From positions 218,668,975-218,732,974 of the forward strand of contig NC_134399.1 in the NCBI RefSeq assembly GCF_050003625.1: DNA of 64,000 bases. Reading direction: 5' to 3'. The position numbers and the translations under genes were made by a program. How positions within the stretch are numbered: the first letter of the stretch is position 1; every line of letters begins with the position of its first letter. This document shows positions 45,772 to 56,124 of this stretch, piece after piece. The DNA comes from Haematobia irritans (taxonomy: Eukaryota > Arthropoda > Insecta > Diptera > Muscidae). Under the pieces are notes generated by a model. It did no database searches. It worked only from the letters and a program-made list of their open reading frames with translations, and was not told where the DNA came from.

Positions 45772-46078
45772 ACTCGAGCCAAAAATAATCTACCAAAATT
45801 TGGAGAAATTTTTACCAAAAAACTACCAAACCAAAAAAATTATTTTGCAAAAATTTTATTTCTATAGAAAAGTTTGCCAACATTTTTTTTTTAATTCTAA
45901 TTCTATAGAACATTTTGTCAAAATTTTATTTCTATAGAAAATTTTGTCAACATTTTATTTCTATAGAACATTTTATCAAAATTTCATTTCTATAGAAAAT
46001 TTTGTTAAAATTTTATTTCCATAGAAAATTTTGTTAAAATTGTATTTCTTTAGAAAATTTTGGCAAAATTTTATTTCT

Positions 46079-46317
46079 GTTGTTTTTGATTTCAGCTTAA
46101 ACCAAGCACTGACTAAACTACAAGTGTAGCTTAACCAACAGAGGAGAAGTATGCTTGTCAAATTTATTTTATTCCGAATCAGCTGTACATCCAACCATCT
46201 CGCAGACTATAGGGCTTTGCCCAAATAAATTTGACAAGCATACTTTTCCTCTGTTGGTTAAGCTACACTTGTAGTTTAGTCAATGCATGGTTAAATCAAA
46301 AACAACAATAATGATTG
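46079..46317. repeat. Long imperfect palindrome (arms about 92 bases)
   Basis: Left arm 46079-46170 (TTTTTGATTTCAGCTTAAAC, ACAAGTGTAGCTTAACCAAC, ATGCTTGTCAAATTTAT) is mirrored by the right arm 46222-46317. The 50-base centre holds TTCCGAATCAGCTGTACATC, the 3' half of the hammerhead motif seen complete at 46567. The arm sequence also occurs at 56128-56185. Confidence 0.8.
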
Positions 46318-46566
46318 AAGAGAAACCAATAATAACAAACAAAACGAATGAAGATAGAGGAATCACGCTCAAAAACAAACCCAGCCAACTACATTCAAAT
46401 CGATGATTTGAGTTTGGCAAAGGAAAAGAGATATGCTTGCAAATTTGTTTAGGTAGTAGCCGACTATCAAACCTATTTTCGGAAAGTTCAAGTGTAGTTC
46501 ACTTTGGGTTGAGTGAATTACCCGAATTTATTCCGATAATTGTTTCATAGTTTTGCTGCAAGTAGA

Positions 46567-46611
46567 GGATGCTGATGAGGAATGTGGTAATTCCGAAACA
46601 GCTGTACATCC
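46567..46611 (+). ncRNA. Type I hammerhead ribozyme motif
   Basis: All conserved parts are present and in order. Stem I 5' strand GGATG (46567-46571); CTGATGA (46572-46578); stem II GGAAT/ATTCC with loop GTGGTA (46579-46594); GAAA (46595-46598); a very short stem III region CAGCTG (46599-46604); the cleavage triplet GTA (46604-46606); stem I 3' strand CATCC (46607-46611), fully complementary to GGATG. Cleavage is predicted after A46606. A minimal stem III is typical of hammerheads in Penelope-like elements and retrozymes, which often work as dimers. Self-cleavage is inferred, not shown. Confidence 0.75.
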
Positions 46612-46701
46612 AACCATCTTGCAGTCTATAGGGCTTTGTCCAAATTGCCCTACAAGTGTAGCTTAAGCTAGTTAGTAAAAAACTTTGGCAACCGTGGGCA
46701 G

Positions 46702-47079
46702 AGACAGTTTTGAATATAAAAATTCAGTAAGACGTTTCTATCGCCTGTTTATATTTTCCTCTCATAAGAAATACATACACAATCGGAGCAGAAATTTCCC
46801 TAGAGCTGCTTTAAGAAAGATGCCTATGGTTTTTTCCAATGTATTTTTTTAGAATAATTTCATCGATTTTTGTGTTTGAAAAAAAAACTCAGTGGGATTT
46901 TAAGAGAGTCTGAGTAGAATAACAGTATACCAGTTTTGTCTCGAGACAACGTGGTCCTAATACTTTGGTCAGTGTCTATTATAAGGTAGAATAAATAAGG
47001 ATATAAAAAACGCGGCATATTTAGCATATAAAAATGCCGCGTTTATTGTAGAGAAAATTTGTTAAGCTTTCAATTATAT
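46702..47079. other. Intronic spacer with a strong hairpin
   Basis: 47008-47044 forms an 11-base perfect stem AAACGCGGCAT/ATGCCGCGTTT with a 15-base AT-rich loop. It is too short for a miRNA precursor. No gene seen. Confidence 0.45.
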
Positions 47080-47345
47080 CAAGGCATATTAATTAAAGGT
47101 AAAGTCACGAGCAAACGTGTGTACACCCCATGATATTTAGAAAGTCAAACTAAAATGACAGGTCACTTAAGTTGACATTTTGTGTATGTGTAGTGTTGTT
47201 GCATTGTAACACAATGTAAATAAAAGCAATATTTACGTACACAAAGAATGTAAACAAACCTACTAAACGTAAACAAAGCCTTTGACAAGATGAATGTCGA
47301 TATTAGTCACCTGATTGCATGACTTTACCTCTTTAATATGCCTTG
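47080..47345. mobile_element. Mutator-like MITE with perfect 9-bp TSD
   Basis: CAAGGCATATTAATTAAAGG then TAAAGTCACG at the left is mirrored by CATGACTTTACCTCTTTAAT then ATGCCTTG at the right. It is flanked by identical CAATTATAT (47071-47079 and 47346-47354). A 9-bp duplication fits the Mutator superfamily. It is 266 bp and non-coding. Confidence 0.75.
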
Positions 47346-48837
47346 CAATTATATGTAGTACACATTTACACGTCATTAAAATGTCAGTCTGTATATCCTT
47401 GAAATAGTGTATCCAATTTGAAAATTTATTCCCCTTTGTGAACCCATATGAACTTTGTTAATTTTTGTATAATTATGCTCGTTGTTTTCTGTATTATTTG
47501 AAAAAAAAACTATAATTTGATATATCACAAAATTGTCATGAGTAAAATGATCCATTCTGTTTAGGTCAAATGATATCTGATAATTTCCATCCTCGTTCTG
47601 CATGGTCTAATAAGGTAAGTTATCATTAACTTTATATATACATATATGTATGTGCAAAATTTAATATCTTTAAACAAATTATAGATATAACATTAGCGAC
47701 ATAAAATTAGAAAATTTGATAGTAAATACACATTTAGAAATAATAATAGAAATTGATGGAAAACATTTGGTCAATTTTCATATTGATTTGTTATTTACAC
47801 ACATACAATTTCCCACATAAAACCATATACCAATCATGGCAAATAAAAAAAAACGGAATTTTGACCAAAACTAATAATAGCAATTTGCTAATGGAATTGC
47901 TTGAGTGCTGTTACATACCTTGAAAATGAAATCGATTTGTAAAATATTCATATCTAAGAATATAAGGAATTTAATATGTTGAACATGAAAAGAAATATAA
48001 TTTTCAAGTTCTTACCTATTTTCGATATAATCCCAATGACATAAAACAACAGAAAATGCTATTATATATTTAACATTCAAATACACTTGTAATTGTTTTG
48101 AAATTTAATGGTTGGTATGCAATCTTTGACATGTCGATAAGATAGTTTTACTATGGGAGCATATATAAACAGTTGATAATCGTCATAAGGAACATTTCGA
48201 TAGCAATAGTTTCTCGATGCAAGTATTGCGGCCAAAATTGCGATTTTCAGAAATTTCAGAACGTTTGGTTGTTGAGTTGTGTCATAGCAATATTGTATAT
48301 TATAGCTGAAAAATCATAGCATAGTTTTCGGCGAAGCAGTTATTTGTAAACTACAAATAACTTAACCTGTTGCATGATTTTAGGCATTGGAATATTTGTT
48401 TCAACGAATGCTTAAAGTTTGCATGTGTTTTTCGTTTTTTTATCACTAATTCCTTTTTCACTATTGACTGAATCACTTTAATGAAATGACAAAATCACAC
48501 AACATACATGTATATGTTATCAATCAAATCATTAATATAGAACTTTGTAAAAAGAATTTACTGATAATATGTCCCAACCCAATTTACTACTGTCGTCTAC
48601 GCTCAGTATGTTGACGCAACTTCATTAATCTACTTGTACTTCCCCCAATTAATTACAATGAATATATATAAGAAAAGGCTAAAAGGTATATGATTCCTAT
48701 AACAAATATCTTCTCCATATCTGGTTATTATATATCGTGTCGATAAAACAGTTTTCACATAGAAAATTTTTAGAAATCGGTAGGTTGTCTTCCAGATATG
48801 GTAAACGCCAATACGAATAATGAGAAACTGACACAAT
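47346..48837 (-). other. Long intron of the MARVEL gene, no gene seen
   Basis: AT-rich. ATTTTCAAG|GTATGT (minus, near 47932) and GAAAATAG|GTAAGA (near 48017) look like donors, but the sequence before them has no conserved coding frame. Confidence 0.4.
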
Positions 48838-49411
48838 TCACTTAAATGACAGTAATTTCTGATGCTGAAAATTAAGCCGACCTATTTTTGTTGCGAATAA
48901 TGAAAAATGGACACAATTCGCTTAATAAAAGCAATTTTTGATGATTTGAGAATGAAGCTGGCGGATGACACAAAATTTTCACTGTCAGCGGCGGAGGTTT
49001 GGCGGCTAAGCCGATGCAAATTTGTCTATTCAGCTTCAGTCAACTATGCCCATAAAATCATATTGAAGAAATCTGAAGCATTATGGGAGTATACAACCAA
49101 TGTTACAATCAAATTAGATTGTTGAAAATAAACATAAGGATGAGCGTTTCTCATAACAATCCTCAACATATATTCAACTGGCCTTACAATCTGCTTGCCT
49201 TCAACAAGTTAAGTTCTCCAATATGTTTGAAATATTAAAAAGAAATTTCAATCTGAGTTGTTGCTAATGCATTGAATTCTACTGTTGCGGGTAATGTCTG
49301 TTTTTGTTTTGCAAACGCGATTTTCTCAACTTGAAATTTACCATACTCCTTTGAAAAATGTTTGAAAGCAGTTTGAATGCAAACATTTCTCACATTGTTT
49401 ATTAGGTATAC
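48838..49411. repeat. Two decayed MITE copies side by side
   Basis: 48838-49125 matches the GAATGAAGCCGCCGA family (AATGAAGCTGGCGGATGACA, GGCGGCTAAGCCGATG). 49126-49411 matches the CCCAATAAACAC family (ATAAACATAAGGATGAGCGT, CAAACGCGATTTTCTCAACT, TTGTTTATTAGGTAT). No intact termini. Confidence 0.5.
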
Positions 49412-49572
49412 TTCTTTATTGTGCATGATTTTTGTCAAATTATTATATAAACATCGTCTTGAACAAGGTTGGTTGAATGATTTTTTTTTTTTGCAGAACA
49501 ATTCAGAAGAGATGAACCGATGAAATGGAACAGACAGAACTAAATTTTTAACTCGGGCGCGGAGGATTGATA

Positions 49573-50514
49573 TCCCAGCAAAAAAATTGGAAGTTCTTCC
49601 AAAAGCACAGCTTTAAAAGCACTTCCAAAAGATGTTATTTTTTAACTACACAGGAAGTTCTTTTTATTCAATTATTTATAACTCGCTTTTTTCTTATTTT
49701 GAATGGGTAAAATAATTTTTTTGTTTCAAAAATGTTAAAAACAGAGCAAGCATTAATAAAATCGTACAAATTATTGAAAATTTGTCGAAAAAAATTCTAA
49801 ATCCATTCAAGAAATATTGCGAATTTTTCGAAATATTTTAATTCAAACGTTTCACTCAAGCGTAAGAATGCATTAAAAATCATAAAAAAATTATAACAAA
49901 TTTTTCAAGTTTATTTAGTTTTTCCTTAATTATTAGCTTTTGTTTTTTAATGGGCTTTCAAGGTAACTTTAAAATGCGAATAAAGCAAGAAATGAATTAT
50001 TCCATTATTTCCATCCAACGTTTCGCTGGGATTATTTCCAGCCTCATCAGGGATGATTTATTTATTGGATATGACAACAACATATGGAATTACATTAGAG
50101 CTTAGCCTATATTCTGTTATTTGCCATAAAAGTTTAACTTACACTCAATTTTCGTCAATTACTTATGCAAAAAAATATATACGTCTATTAATACGACACT
50201 ATTACAGCACGACATAGAACACATATTTACTAATTGCAAGAATAATTAACTTAATCTAATATCACAGTCAAACTTGTGTTGTTATCAATTTTTATTGGAC
50301 AAAATATGACATTTTTCAATTCACATCCAAAACACTGAATTCGAATCACAGCGTACGAAGTAATGCAAATTCAGTGCAAAGGCTGTTGAAATGGTGGGCA
50401 TCCGTCCTATGACAAGCCCATGTTAAATTCATCGCTTCTGCGCCAATTTTGCACTACTTCCAGATCCAAAAAGAACATTTTCACTACTTTTTTGACGACG
50501 CTTTTTTGCTGGGA
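49573..50514. mobile_element. TA-flanked TIR element, TCCCAGCAAAAAA family
   Basis: TCCCAGCAAAAAA at the left, TTTTTTGCTGGGA at the right, with TA at 49571-49572 and 50515-50516. It is 942 bp. Contains the second hammerhead-like motif (50055-50012) and, toward the right end, the minus-strand frame 50706-50407, which overlaps the element border and is not recognised as a gene. Confidence 0.7.
50012..50055 (-). ncRNA. Hammerhead-like motif (Penelope-type)
   Basis: On -: CATCC, CTGATGA, a stem-loop GCTGG/CCAGC, GAAA, CGTT, GGATG. Stem I (CATCC/GGATG) is perfect. One unpaired G separates CTGATGA from stem II, which departs from the consensus, and stem III is almost absent. GAAACGTT after CTGATGA is typical of Penelope-like element ends. 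Activity is doubtful. Confidence 0.45.
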
Positions 50515-50766
50515 TAAAAAGTTCTCCATTTGCGGCAGACAATTGTCGATTATAAAATAACCTGTTACTATTTTTTTTACACCATTAACTGTGTTATCGA
50601 CATCATAAATAATAACCAGGTACTCTGAAAAATTATCATGAGGCCAAATATTTCTTGTCCTTAAAATACGAATGAGTTTTTGCTTAGGATATGTTAGAAT
50701 ATGCATTTCTCTGATAGTTTTTTTTTACCTTGTCCAAAAGTCGATAAAGTTCTCAATGATGTCTTG

Positions 50767-52580
50767 CAGGGATGGAAAATACAATTTTTAAGAAAGTACA
50801 AAAAAGGTATTATTTTGAGCGAAAAAGTACTTTTCACAAAATTTCACCAAAAATTCCATTGGAAGATTATTGTCAAGAGCACCTTTAGAGTGAAATTTTA
50901 AGAAAATAAAATTTTGTTTGTCGAATCCACAATTTAAAATTTTTTTTAGTATATGTCCGCTTACAAAGACTACAGTATTGTAATCACGGTTTGGTAGATT
51001 TGTAGAATTCATGGTATTTCATAAATTTTCTGTAGATAAATTGAAATAAATTTTTAACAAAATTGTATATAGAAATACAAATATTTTCTATCGAAATATA
51101 ATTTTGACAAAACTTTCTATAGATATACAATTTTGACAAAATTTTCTATAGAAATAACATTTTGACAAAATATTCTATAGAAATAAATTTTTTACAAAAT
51201 TTTCTATAGAAATCAAAATTTTGACAATATTTTCTATAGAAATCAAAATTATTTATTTATTTATTGTTTATTTTAATCATACAGTAAATGTATGATAAAA
51301 ACAAAGAAAAGAAAGAAAGAAAAATTTAACAATAATGTAATAAGAAATTAAAATTTTGACAACATTTTCTATAGAAATAACATTTTGACAAAATTTCCTA
51401 TAAAAATTTTTTTTTGACAAAAATTTTTAAAAAAATAAAATTTTGCCAAATTTTCTATGGAAATAACATTTTGACAAAATTTTCTATAGAAATAAATTTT
51501 TTACAAAATTTTCTATAGAAATCAAAATTTTGACAATATTTTCTATAGAAATCAAAATTATTTATTTATTTATTGTTTATTTTAATCATACAGTAAATGT
51601 ATGATAAAAAAAGAAAAGAAAGAAAAGTAGCATTAGCTGCTAAGGCCATCAGCTATACAGATGTATAAATTTAACAATAATGTAATAAGAAATCAAAATT
51701 TTGACAACATTTTCTATAGAAATAAAATTTTGACAAAAATTTTTATAAAAATAAAATTTTGACAAAATTTTCAATAGAAACAAAATTTTAACAAAATTTT
51801 CAATAGAAACAAAATTTTGAGAAAATTTTCTATAGAAACAAAATGTTAACAAAATTTTCTATAGACATCAAAATTGTGACAAAATTTTCTATAGAAATCA
51901 AAATTTTGACAAAATTTTCTATAGAAATCAAAATTTTGACAAAATTTTCTATAGAAATCAAAATTTTGACAAAATTTTCTATAGAAATCAAAATTTTGAC
52001 AAAATTTTCTAAAGAAATCAAAATTTTGACAAAAAAAAAAATAAAATTAAATTTTCCAAAAGAAAAAAATTTACAAAATTTTCTGTAGAAATAAAATTTT
52101 GACAAGATTTTTGCAAAATAATATTTTTTGGTAATATGTTCTCCAAATGTCGGTAGATTATTTTTGTCTCAAGTTTCGACCTTGAATGGTTCGTATTTTT
52201 TTAGTACGCGATCAATAACTTCTCATCTATAAAGCATTCGTGGGGAAGCGTAATATACAATCACATGCTTTTTTCGACTAAAACATTATTGAAATTCAAT
52301 AAAATCGTGTTTTTGACTATGGCTTTTACAAAATCGAGATTTTATTCCCGCATGAACTTGTTTGTTTTGCTAAAATTGTAAAAGACTACTAGTAAATAAG
52401 TTTCTTAAAAACTTTCTCAAAATATTAACATATTTTGTCAAAACTAGTGTACCATAAATCTGATATCGGCTCAAAAATGTCTACACAAAAGGTACTAAAT
52501 CATTCGCGGGGGTACTACGGTACTACCCAGGTTGAAAAAATATTGAAAATAGTACTATAGTACTACATTTTCCATCCCTG
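50767..52580 (+). mobile_element. hAT-like element (CAGGGATGGAAAAT) filled with minisatellite
   Basis: Left end CAGGGATGGAAAATACAATT, right end GTACTACATTTTCCATCCCT plus G; 15-base terminal complementarity is typical of hAT elements. The 8-bp flanks do not match, so the TSD is lost. The interior 51010-52140 is minisatellite, including a duplicated insert (51241-51350 and 51545-51690) with CATACAGTAAATGTATGATA. No transposase. A left-end fragment is at 20006. Confidence 0.65.
51840..52035 (+). repeat. 30-base-period minisatellite subarray
   Basis: Six nearly identical units AAATTTTGACAAAATTTTCT + ATAGAAATCA. The period is 30 here, against 29 in other arrays, so reading frames stay open and give spurious repetitive ORFs on both strands. 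Confidence 0.85.
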
Positions 52581-53300
52581 ATTTAATCACATGAAGCATG
52601 ATTACTTGATTCATTACAATTTAGAGATATGACACTCTTACACGATATGCAACCTAGCCTTGTATTTCATGCTACTAGAATTACTGCAAATCAGCGACTC
52701 TGAATGACAGATACCAACAGAGGCGTGTAGAATAATTCCCCGTACTTACAATGTCTATTTACAGTTTGGTTTTAGCGTTTTTATTGCAATAATTTGCGGT
52801 TTTATTTAGATTTTGTTTGCCAAGTACATTTATTAATATCACTGTCGTCCAACATGCATGCATAATAACAGGTTTGAGAGCTACGCTTAAATGAAACCCC
52901 ACGTATAATGCAAATGTGGTCTAAAGAACCGTATTAACTGCATATAGATTTTTACTATTACAGTCTTTATTTCAAAGAACTCAATTTTGTTTTTATCGTT
53001 AAGACAAGTGGGTCTTTGCTATAATTTATAGTATAGCTAACGTATGGTTGTAGTGAACAATTATAAAATAATTAGAATTTATATTTAAATTGTTTGGATT
53101 TGGGCCTATGTGTTTGGTAATTTGTTGCTTGTTATTATAGATTTAAAATTTTTTTTTTTTTGATTTATGAATTTTGTTCTTTAAACTTTATACAGCAGAG
53201 AAGTACATTCTAATTGGATAAATAGTCTACTGACGTAGAGTATGTTTGTTATTGTGTTATTTGTTTCAAAACATAAGTAAAGAATCATATTAGAACTTAC
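52581..53300 (-). other. MARVEL-gene intron, no gene seen
   Basis: AT-rich with no repeats recognised. It begins on - with the donor GTAAGTTC at 53300. Confidence 0.45.
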
Positions 53301-53468
53301 CGTGAATATCCAATTAATGGCAAAATTCAATGCTTCTCTGATGCCCAAGAAATAGGCAAAGATCCACAAAATGGTGGCAATAAATGTGACAACAGCAACG
53401 AAAAGGAAGAAAGCTGTAGCTGAAATGTAGGCAGGTGATGCGCAGGCCAAACAAATAATACCCAGGAG
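53301..53468 (-). CDS. MARVEL-domain membrane protein, internal exon
   Basis: A 168-base exon (56 codons, phase 0 at both ends) between acceptor ATATTTTTTAG and donor ACG|GTAAGTTC. It encodes LLGIICLACASPAYISATAF, then FLFVAVVTFIATILWIFAYF and a loop LGIREALNFAINWIFT. This gives the end of membrane segment 1 and all of segment 2, with the polar turn that MARVEL proteins have before segment 3. It joins to 44297-44094 or 36416-36216. The exon(s) with the start codon and the beginning of segment 1 were not found between 53469 and the window end and may lie beyond it. MARVEL/CMTM-type proteins act in membrane apposition and vesicle traffic; the specific role is unknown. Confidence 0.85.
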
Positions 53469-53609
53469 CTAAAAAATATAAAAAAAAAAATTATATTCAA
53501 ATAATTGTATATCAACACACAAAAAAATAATTCTTTCCTACCAAACGAAATTTTAGACAAACAAAGTTCGTTCGCTCATTTGCTTTTCGCTGTAAGGAAG
53601 TGTATTTGG

Positions 53610-53935
53610 AAGAAAAGTATATAGTTTTTGCGATAAACGTTTATTCTTTTTCAGGATGTAAAGACTAACTCAAAAAAAAAAAAACATTGTTTTTTTGCTA
53701 ATTGCATTTCCTTCACATCTTTCTCACATCCACGAGGTTTTTTAGTTCTTAACACATTTTCTTGTAATACCAACAATATAGAAGAAATTATACGATTTTA
53801 TAAATTTTTAAAATTTTTTTACCTTTCGCCTGGACGGAGAATCGAACCGCGGACCATGAACTTTGTAAGCCAACACACTAACCACTGAGCTATGTACCTG
53901 TTATGGTCATCAATAGATAATTATCCATATAAGTT
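53610..53935 (-). repeat. tRNA-derived SINE, family II, copy a
   Basis: The head on - contains an A-box-like TAGCTCAGTGGTTAGTG and a B box GGTTCGATTCT, followed by CCGTCCAGGCGAAAGGTAA and a body with TTAAGAACTAAAAAACCTCG and AGAATAAACGTTTATCGC. The upstream leader ATGACCATAACAGGTAC is shared with copy b. It is not a functional tRNA because the cloverleaf is incomplete. Confidence 0.7.
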
Positions 53936-53997
53936 ATATTTATATAGCATAACTTGCGGCGCCCACGAACCGAATAAACAAAGTATATTTAACAGAA

Positions 53998-54335
53998 GGT
54001 TAGGTTAGGTGGCAGCCCGATGTATCAAGCTCACTTAGACTATTCAGTCCATTGTGATACCACATTGGTGAGCTTCTCTCTTATCACTGAGTGCTGCCCG
54101 ATTCCATGTTAAGCTCAATGACAAGGGACCTCCTTTTTATAGCCGAGTCCGAACGGCGTTCCACATTGCAGTGAAACCACTTAGAGAAGCTTTGAAACCC
54201 TCAGAAATGTCACCAGCATTACTGAGGTGGGATAATCCACCGCTGAAAAACTTTTAGGTGTTCGGTCGAAGCAGGAATCGAACCCACGACCTTGTGTATG
54301 CAAGGCGGGCATCCTAACCATTGCACCACGGTGGC
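53998..54335 (-). repeat. Complete tRNA-derived SINE, family I, with 12-bp TSD
   Basis: 338 bp from GCCACCGTGGTGCAATGGTT (head, at the high end) through the B box GGTTCGATTCC to a CCTAACCTAACC tail. It is flanked by the identical direct repeat TATTTAACAGAA at 53986-53997 and 54336-54347. An internal pol III promoter, non-coding body and long TSD make it a textbook SINE. Other copies or fragments: 4855, 38393, 38547, 55078 and 55420. Confidence 0.9.
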
Positions 54336-54360
54336 TATTTAACAGAAACAAACATTTGTT

Positions 54361-54680
54361 TGGCGCCGTAGAGCAGTGGTTGCTACGTCCGACTTGCATG
54401 CCAAGGGTCGTGGGTTCGATCCCGGCTTCGACCAAAGTTTTTTTTTTACATATATTCCTGATATGTTCGGAAGATTCCGAAAAAATGTTCAACATTACAT
54501 TGTAATATATTAAATTTTGAACTGTAAAATGTGTCTTATTAAAGACCTAAAGTCAGAAAAGAACAATGTTTGATATAAACGAAATGGACTGTGTTGTTGT
54601 TTCAAAAATAACTTTTTTTATTGAAAAAATAAAAATTTTGTAACAAACGAATTTTTTTTGGTGATAAAAGTTTAAAATTT
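54361..54680 (+). repeat. tRNA-derived SINE, family III, copy a
   Basis: Head GGCGCCGTAGAGCAGTGGTT with B box GGTTCGATCCC, then a body with GAACAATGTTTGATATAAAC and TTTTTATTGAAAAAATAAAA. The inverted copy at 56365-56604 shares head and body, which defines the family. Confidence 0.65.
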
Positions 54681-55077
54681 TCGAAGCAATTTAAAAAACT
54701 CTAACAAAAGAAAAACGTTTTCGGTACGCGTTTTCCAAACGTTTTTTTTTCTTTGCGTGAATATGAAATAGAAAGTGAGTTTTTGGAAGTAAATATTGAG
54801 GTCCGGTTTCCGGAAAGCGAAATAAAAAGAAATAAAACGATTTCTCAAACTTCTATTGCCAACTATTGGCAACAAAATGAAAACTTCATTTGTCTACTTT
54901 TTTTCAATCCTTAGAAAAGAAAATAATTGTTACAGTATAACTAAAAAACTCAAAGGGTTCAATATGTCAAATCATACTTGGAAAAAGTCGCAAGGACAAT
55001 CAATTTTCGATTTTTCCAAAATTTAAAAATGTTCGACTTTGGAAAAATTTTAAAATAATTTGAGAAAGTTGAAAAGT
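54681..55077. other. Spacer, no gene seen
   Basis: AT-rich. TACGCGTTTTCCAAACGTTT near 54725 resembles 56030-56060 in inverted orientation. Confidence 0.35.
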
Positions 55078-55497
55078 AGGTTAGGTTAGGTTGTTTGTAG
55101 TGGCAGCCCGATATTTCAGGCTCAGTTATACTATTCAGTCTATTTGTGATACCACTGAGGTGAACTTCTCTTTTTATCACTGAGTGCTTCCCGATTCCAT
55201 GTTTAGCTCAATCATAAGGGACCTCCCTTTTATAGCCGATTTCGAACTGCGTTTAACCTTACGATGAAACCATTTAGAGAAATTTTGAAACACTCAACTT
55301 TACGGAGAGGGAATAATCCACCACTGAAAATCCCACGACTCTTTGTATGTAAGGCGGGCATGCTAACCATTGCACCATGTTTGTGGCGGGGAACATTAAA
55401 CTGGGTATTTGAACACATCACCACTGTGGTATCACAATGGACTGAATAGTCTAAGTGAGCCTGACAATATGGGACTGTCACTGTACCTAACCTAACA
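55078..55497. repeat. SINE family I, degraded copy plus an opposed fragment
   Basis: 55078-55387 on -: tail AGGTTAGGTTAGG, body CCCGATTCCATGTTTAGCTC, and head CTAACCATTGCACCATG with its B box lost. 55420-55497 on +: CACAATGGACTGAATAGTCT to CTAACCTAACAC, a second tail fragment pointing the other way. Confidence 0.7.
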
Positions 55498-56124
55498 CAT
55501 CACAATCAAAAGGCAACTAGCAAATTTTTTTTTTATTAAAAAAAAAAACAAATGCCAAATAAAATGTATTCATTATTGTCATTCAAATTGTTTTACATTT
55601 TAAACTTTGATTTTATTTTTGATAATAATTTAATAATTAATAATAATTTTCCATTTGCCAAGAAATTGTAATGAATTTTGTTTTGTTTTTCGCCTCCAAC
55701 CGAATTTTTAAAGAGTTCCGTATTGGTCATCCTACATTTCAATCTATGCTCTATAAAATTAAAATTACATGCAAAGATAAAGACATTTGGAACATCGTTT
55801 GTAAGAGGGGGGCATACTAAAGTGTTTTTTTTTTAAGTCTCTTTACATCGGTTTGTGTGTGTCCAACAATGCGGTCTACAAATAGAACTGATTGGCTGTA
55901 TGCGTTGCTTGTGCCGTGATGGCTATAGCGATAATTATGAAAAATTTATAAAATCGAAAATTTGCTTCCACATTTTTCGTGCCAGCTGATCAACTTATCA
56001 AAGTTTATGCACGCCCAAAAAAAAAAACGTTTGGAAAATGTGTACCGAAAACGTTTTTCGTTTGTTAAAGATTTTTGAATTTCGTTTTGTTTTGTTATTG
56101 TTGGTTATTTCCTTTAATCATTGT
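55498..56124. other. Spacer with a leader-like repeat, no gene seen
   Basis: 55800-55960 (CTTTACATCGGTTTGTGTGT, GTGATGGCTATAGCGATAAT) recurs at 59845-59990 and partly at 56682-56745, upstream of SINE family II heads. It may be the 5' part of that family. Confidence 0.45.

Larger units (their letters stand above)
45772..46696. mobile_element. hAT-like CAYGGTTGCCAC element with nested ribozyme repeats
   Basis: Left CATGGTTGCCACTCGAGCC, right TTTGGCAACCGTG. Flanks ACAGAGAC (45764-45771) and GCAGAGAC (46698-46705) match at 7 of 8 with one extra base at the right junction. The left third is the 29-base minisatellite; the rest is the palindrome and hammerhead-bearing repeat listed below. Confidence 0.55.

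Noticed and set aside
47008..47044. miRNA precursor
   Set aside because: Stem is only 11 bp with a short AT-rich loop; too small for Drosha/Dicer processing.
50407..50706. 99-residue minus-strand ORF as a gene
   Set aside because: It crosses the right terminus of the TCCCAGC element, so half is transposon end; no domain recognised.
51649..52105. ORFs with ISIENFVKIL repeats on both strands
   Set aside because: Direct result of the 29/30-base minisatellite lacking stop codons in these frames.
53820..53900. Functional tRNA gene on the minus strand
   Set aside because: B box is good, but the cloverleaf is incomplete and the sequence continues into a SINE body shared with other copies.
54361..54437. 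Functional tRNA gene
   Set aside because: tRNA-like head of SINE family III; no proper acceptor stem pairing and an inverted copy at 56.6 kb shares the non-tRNA body.
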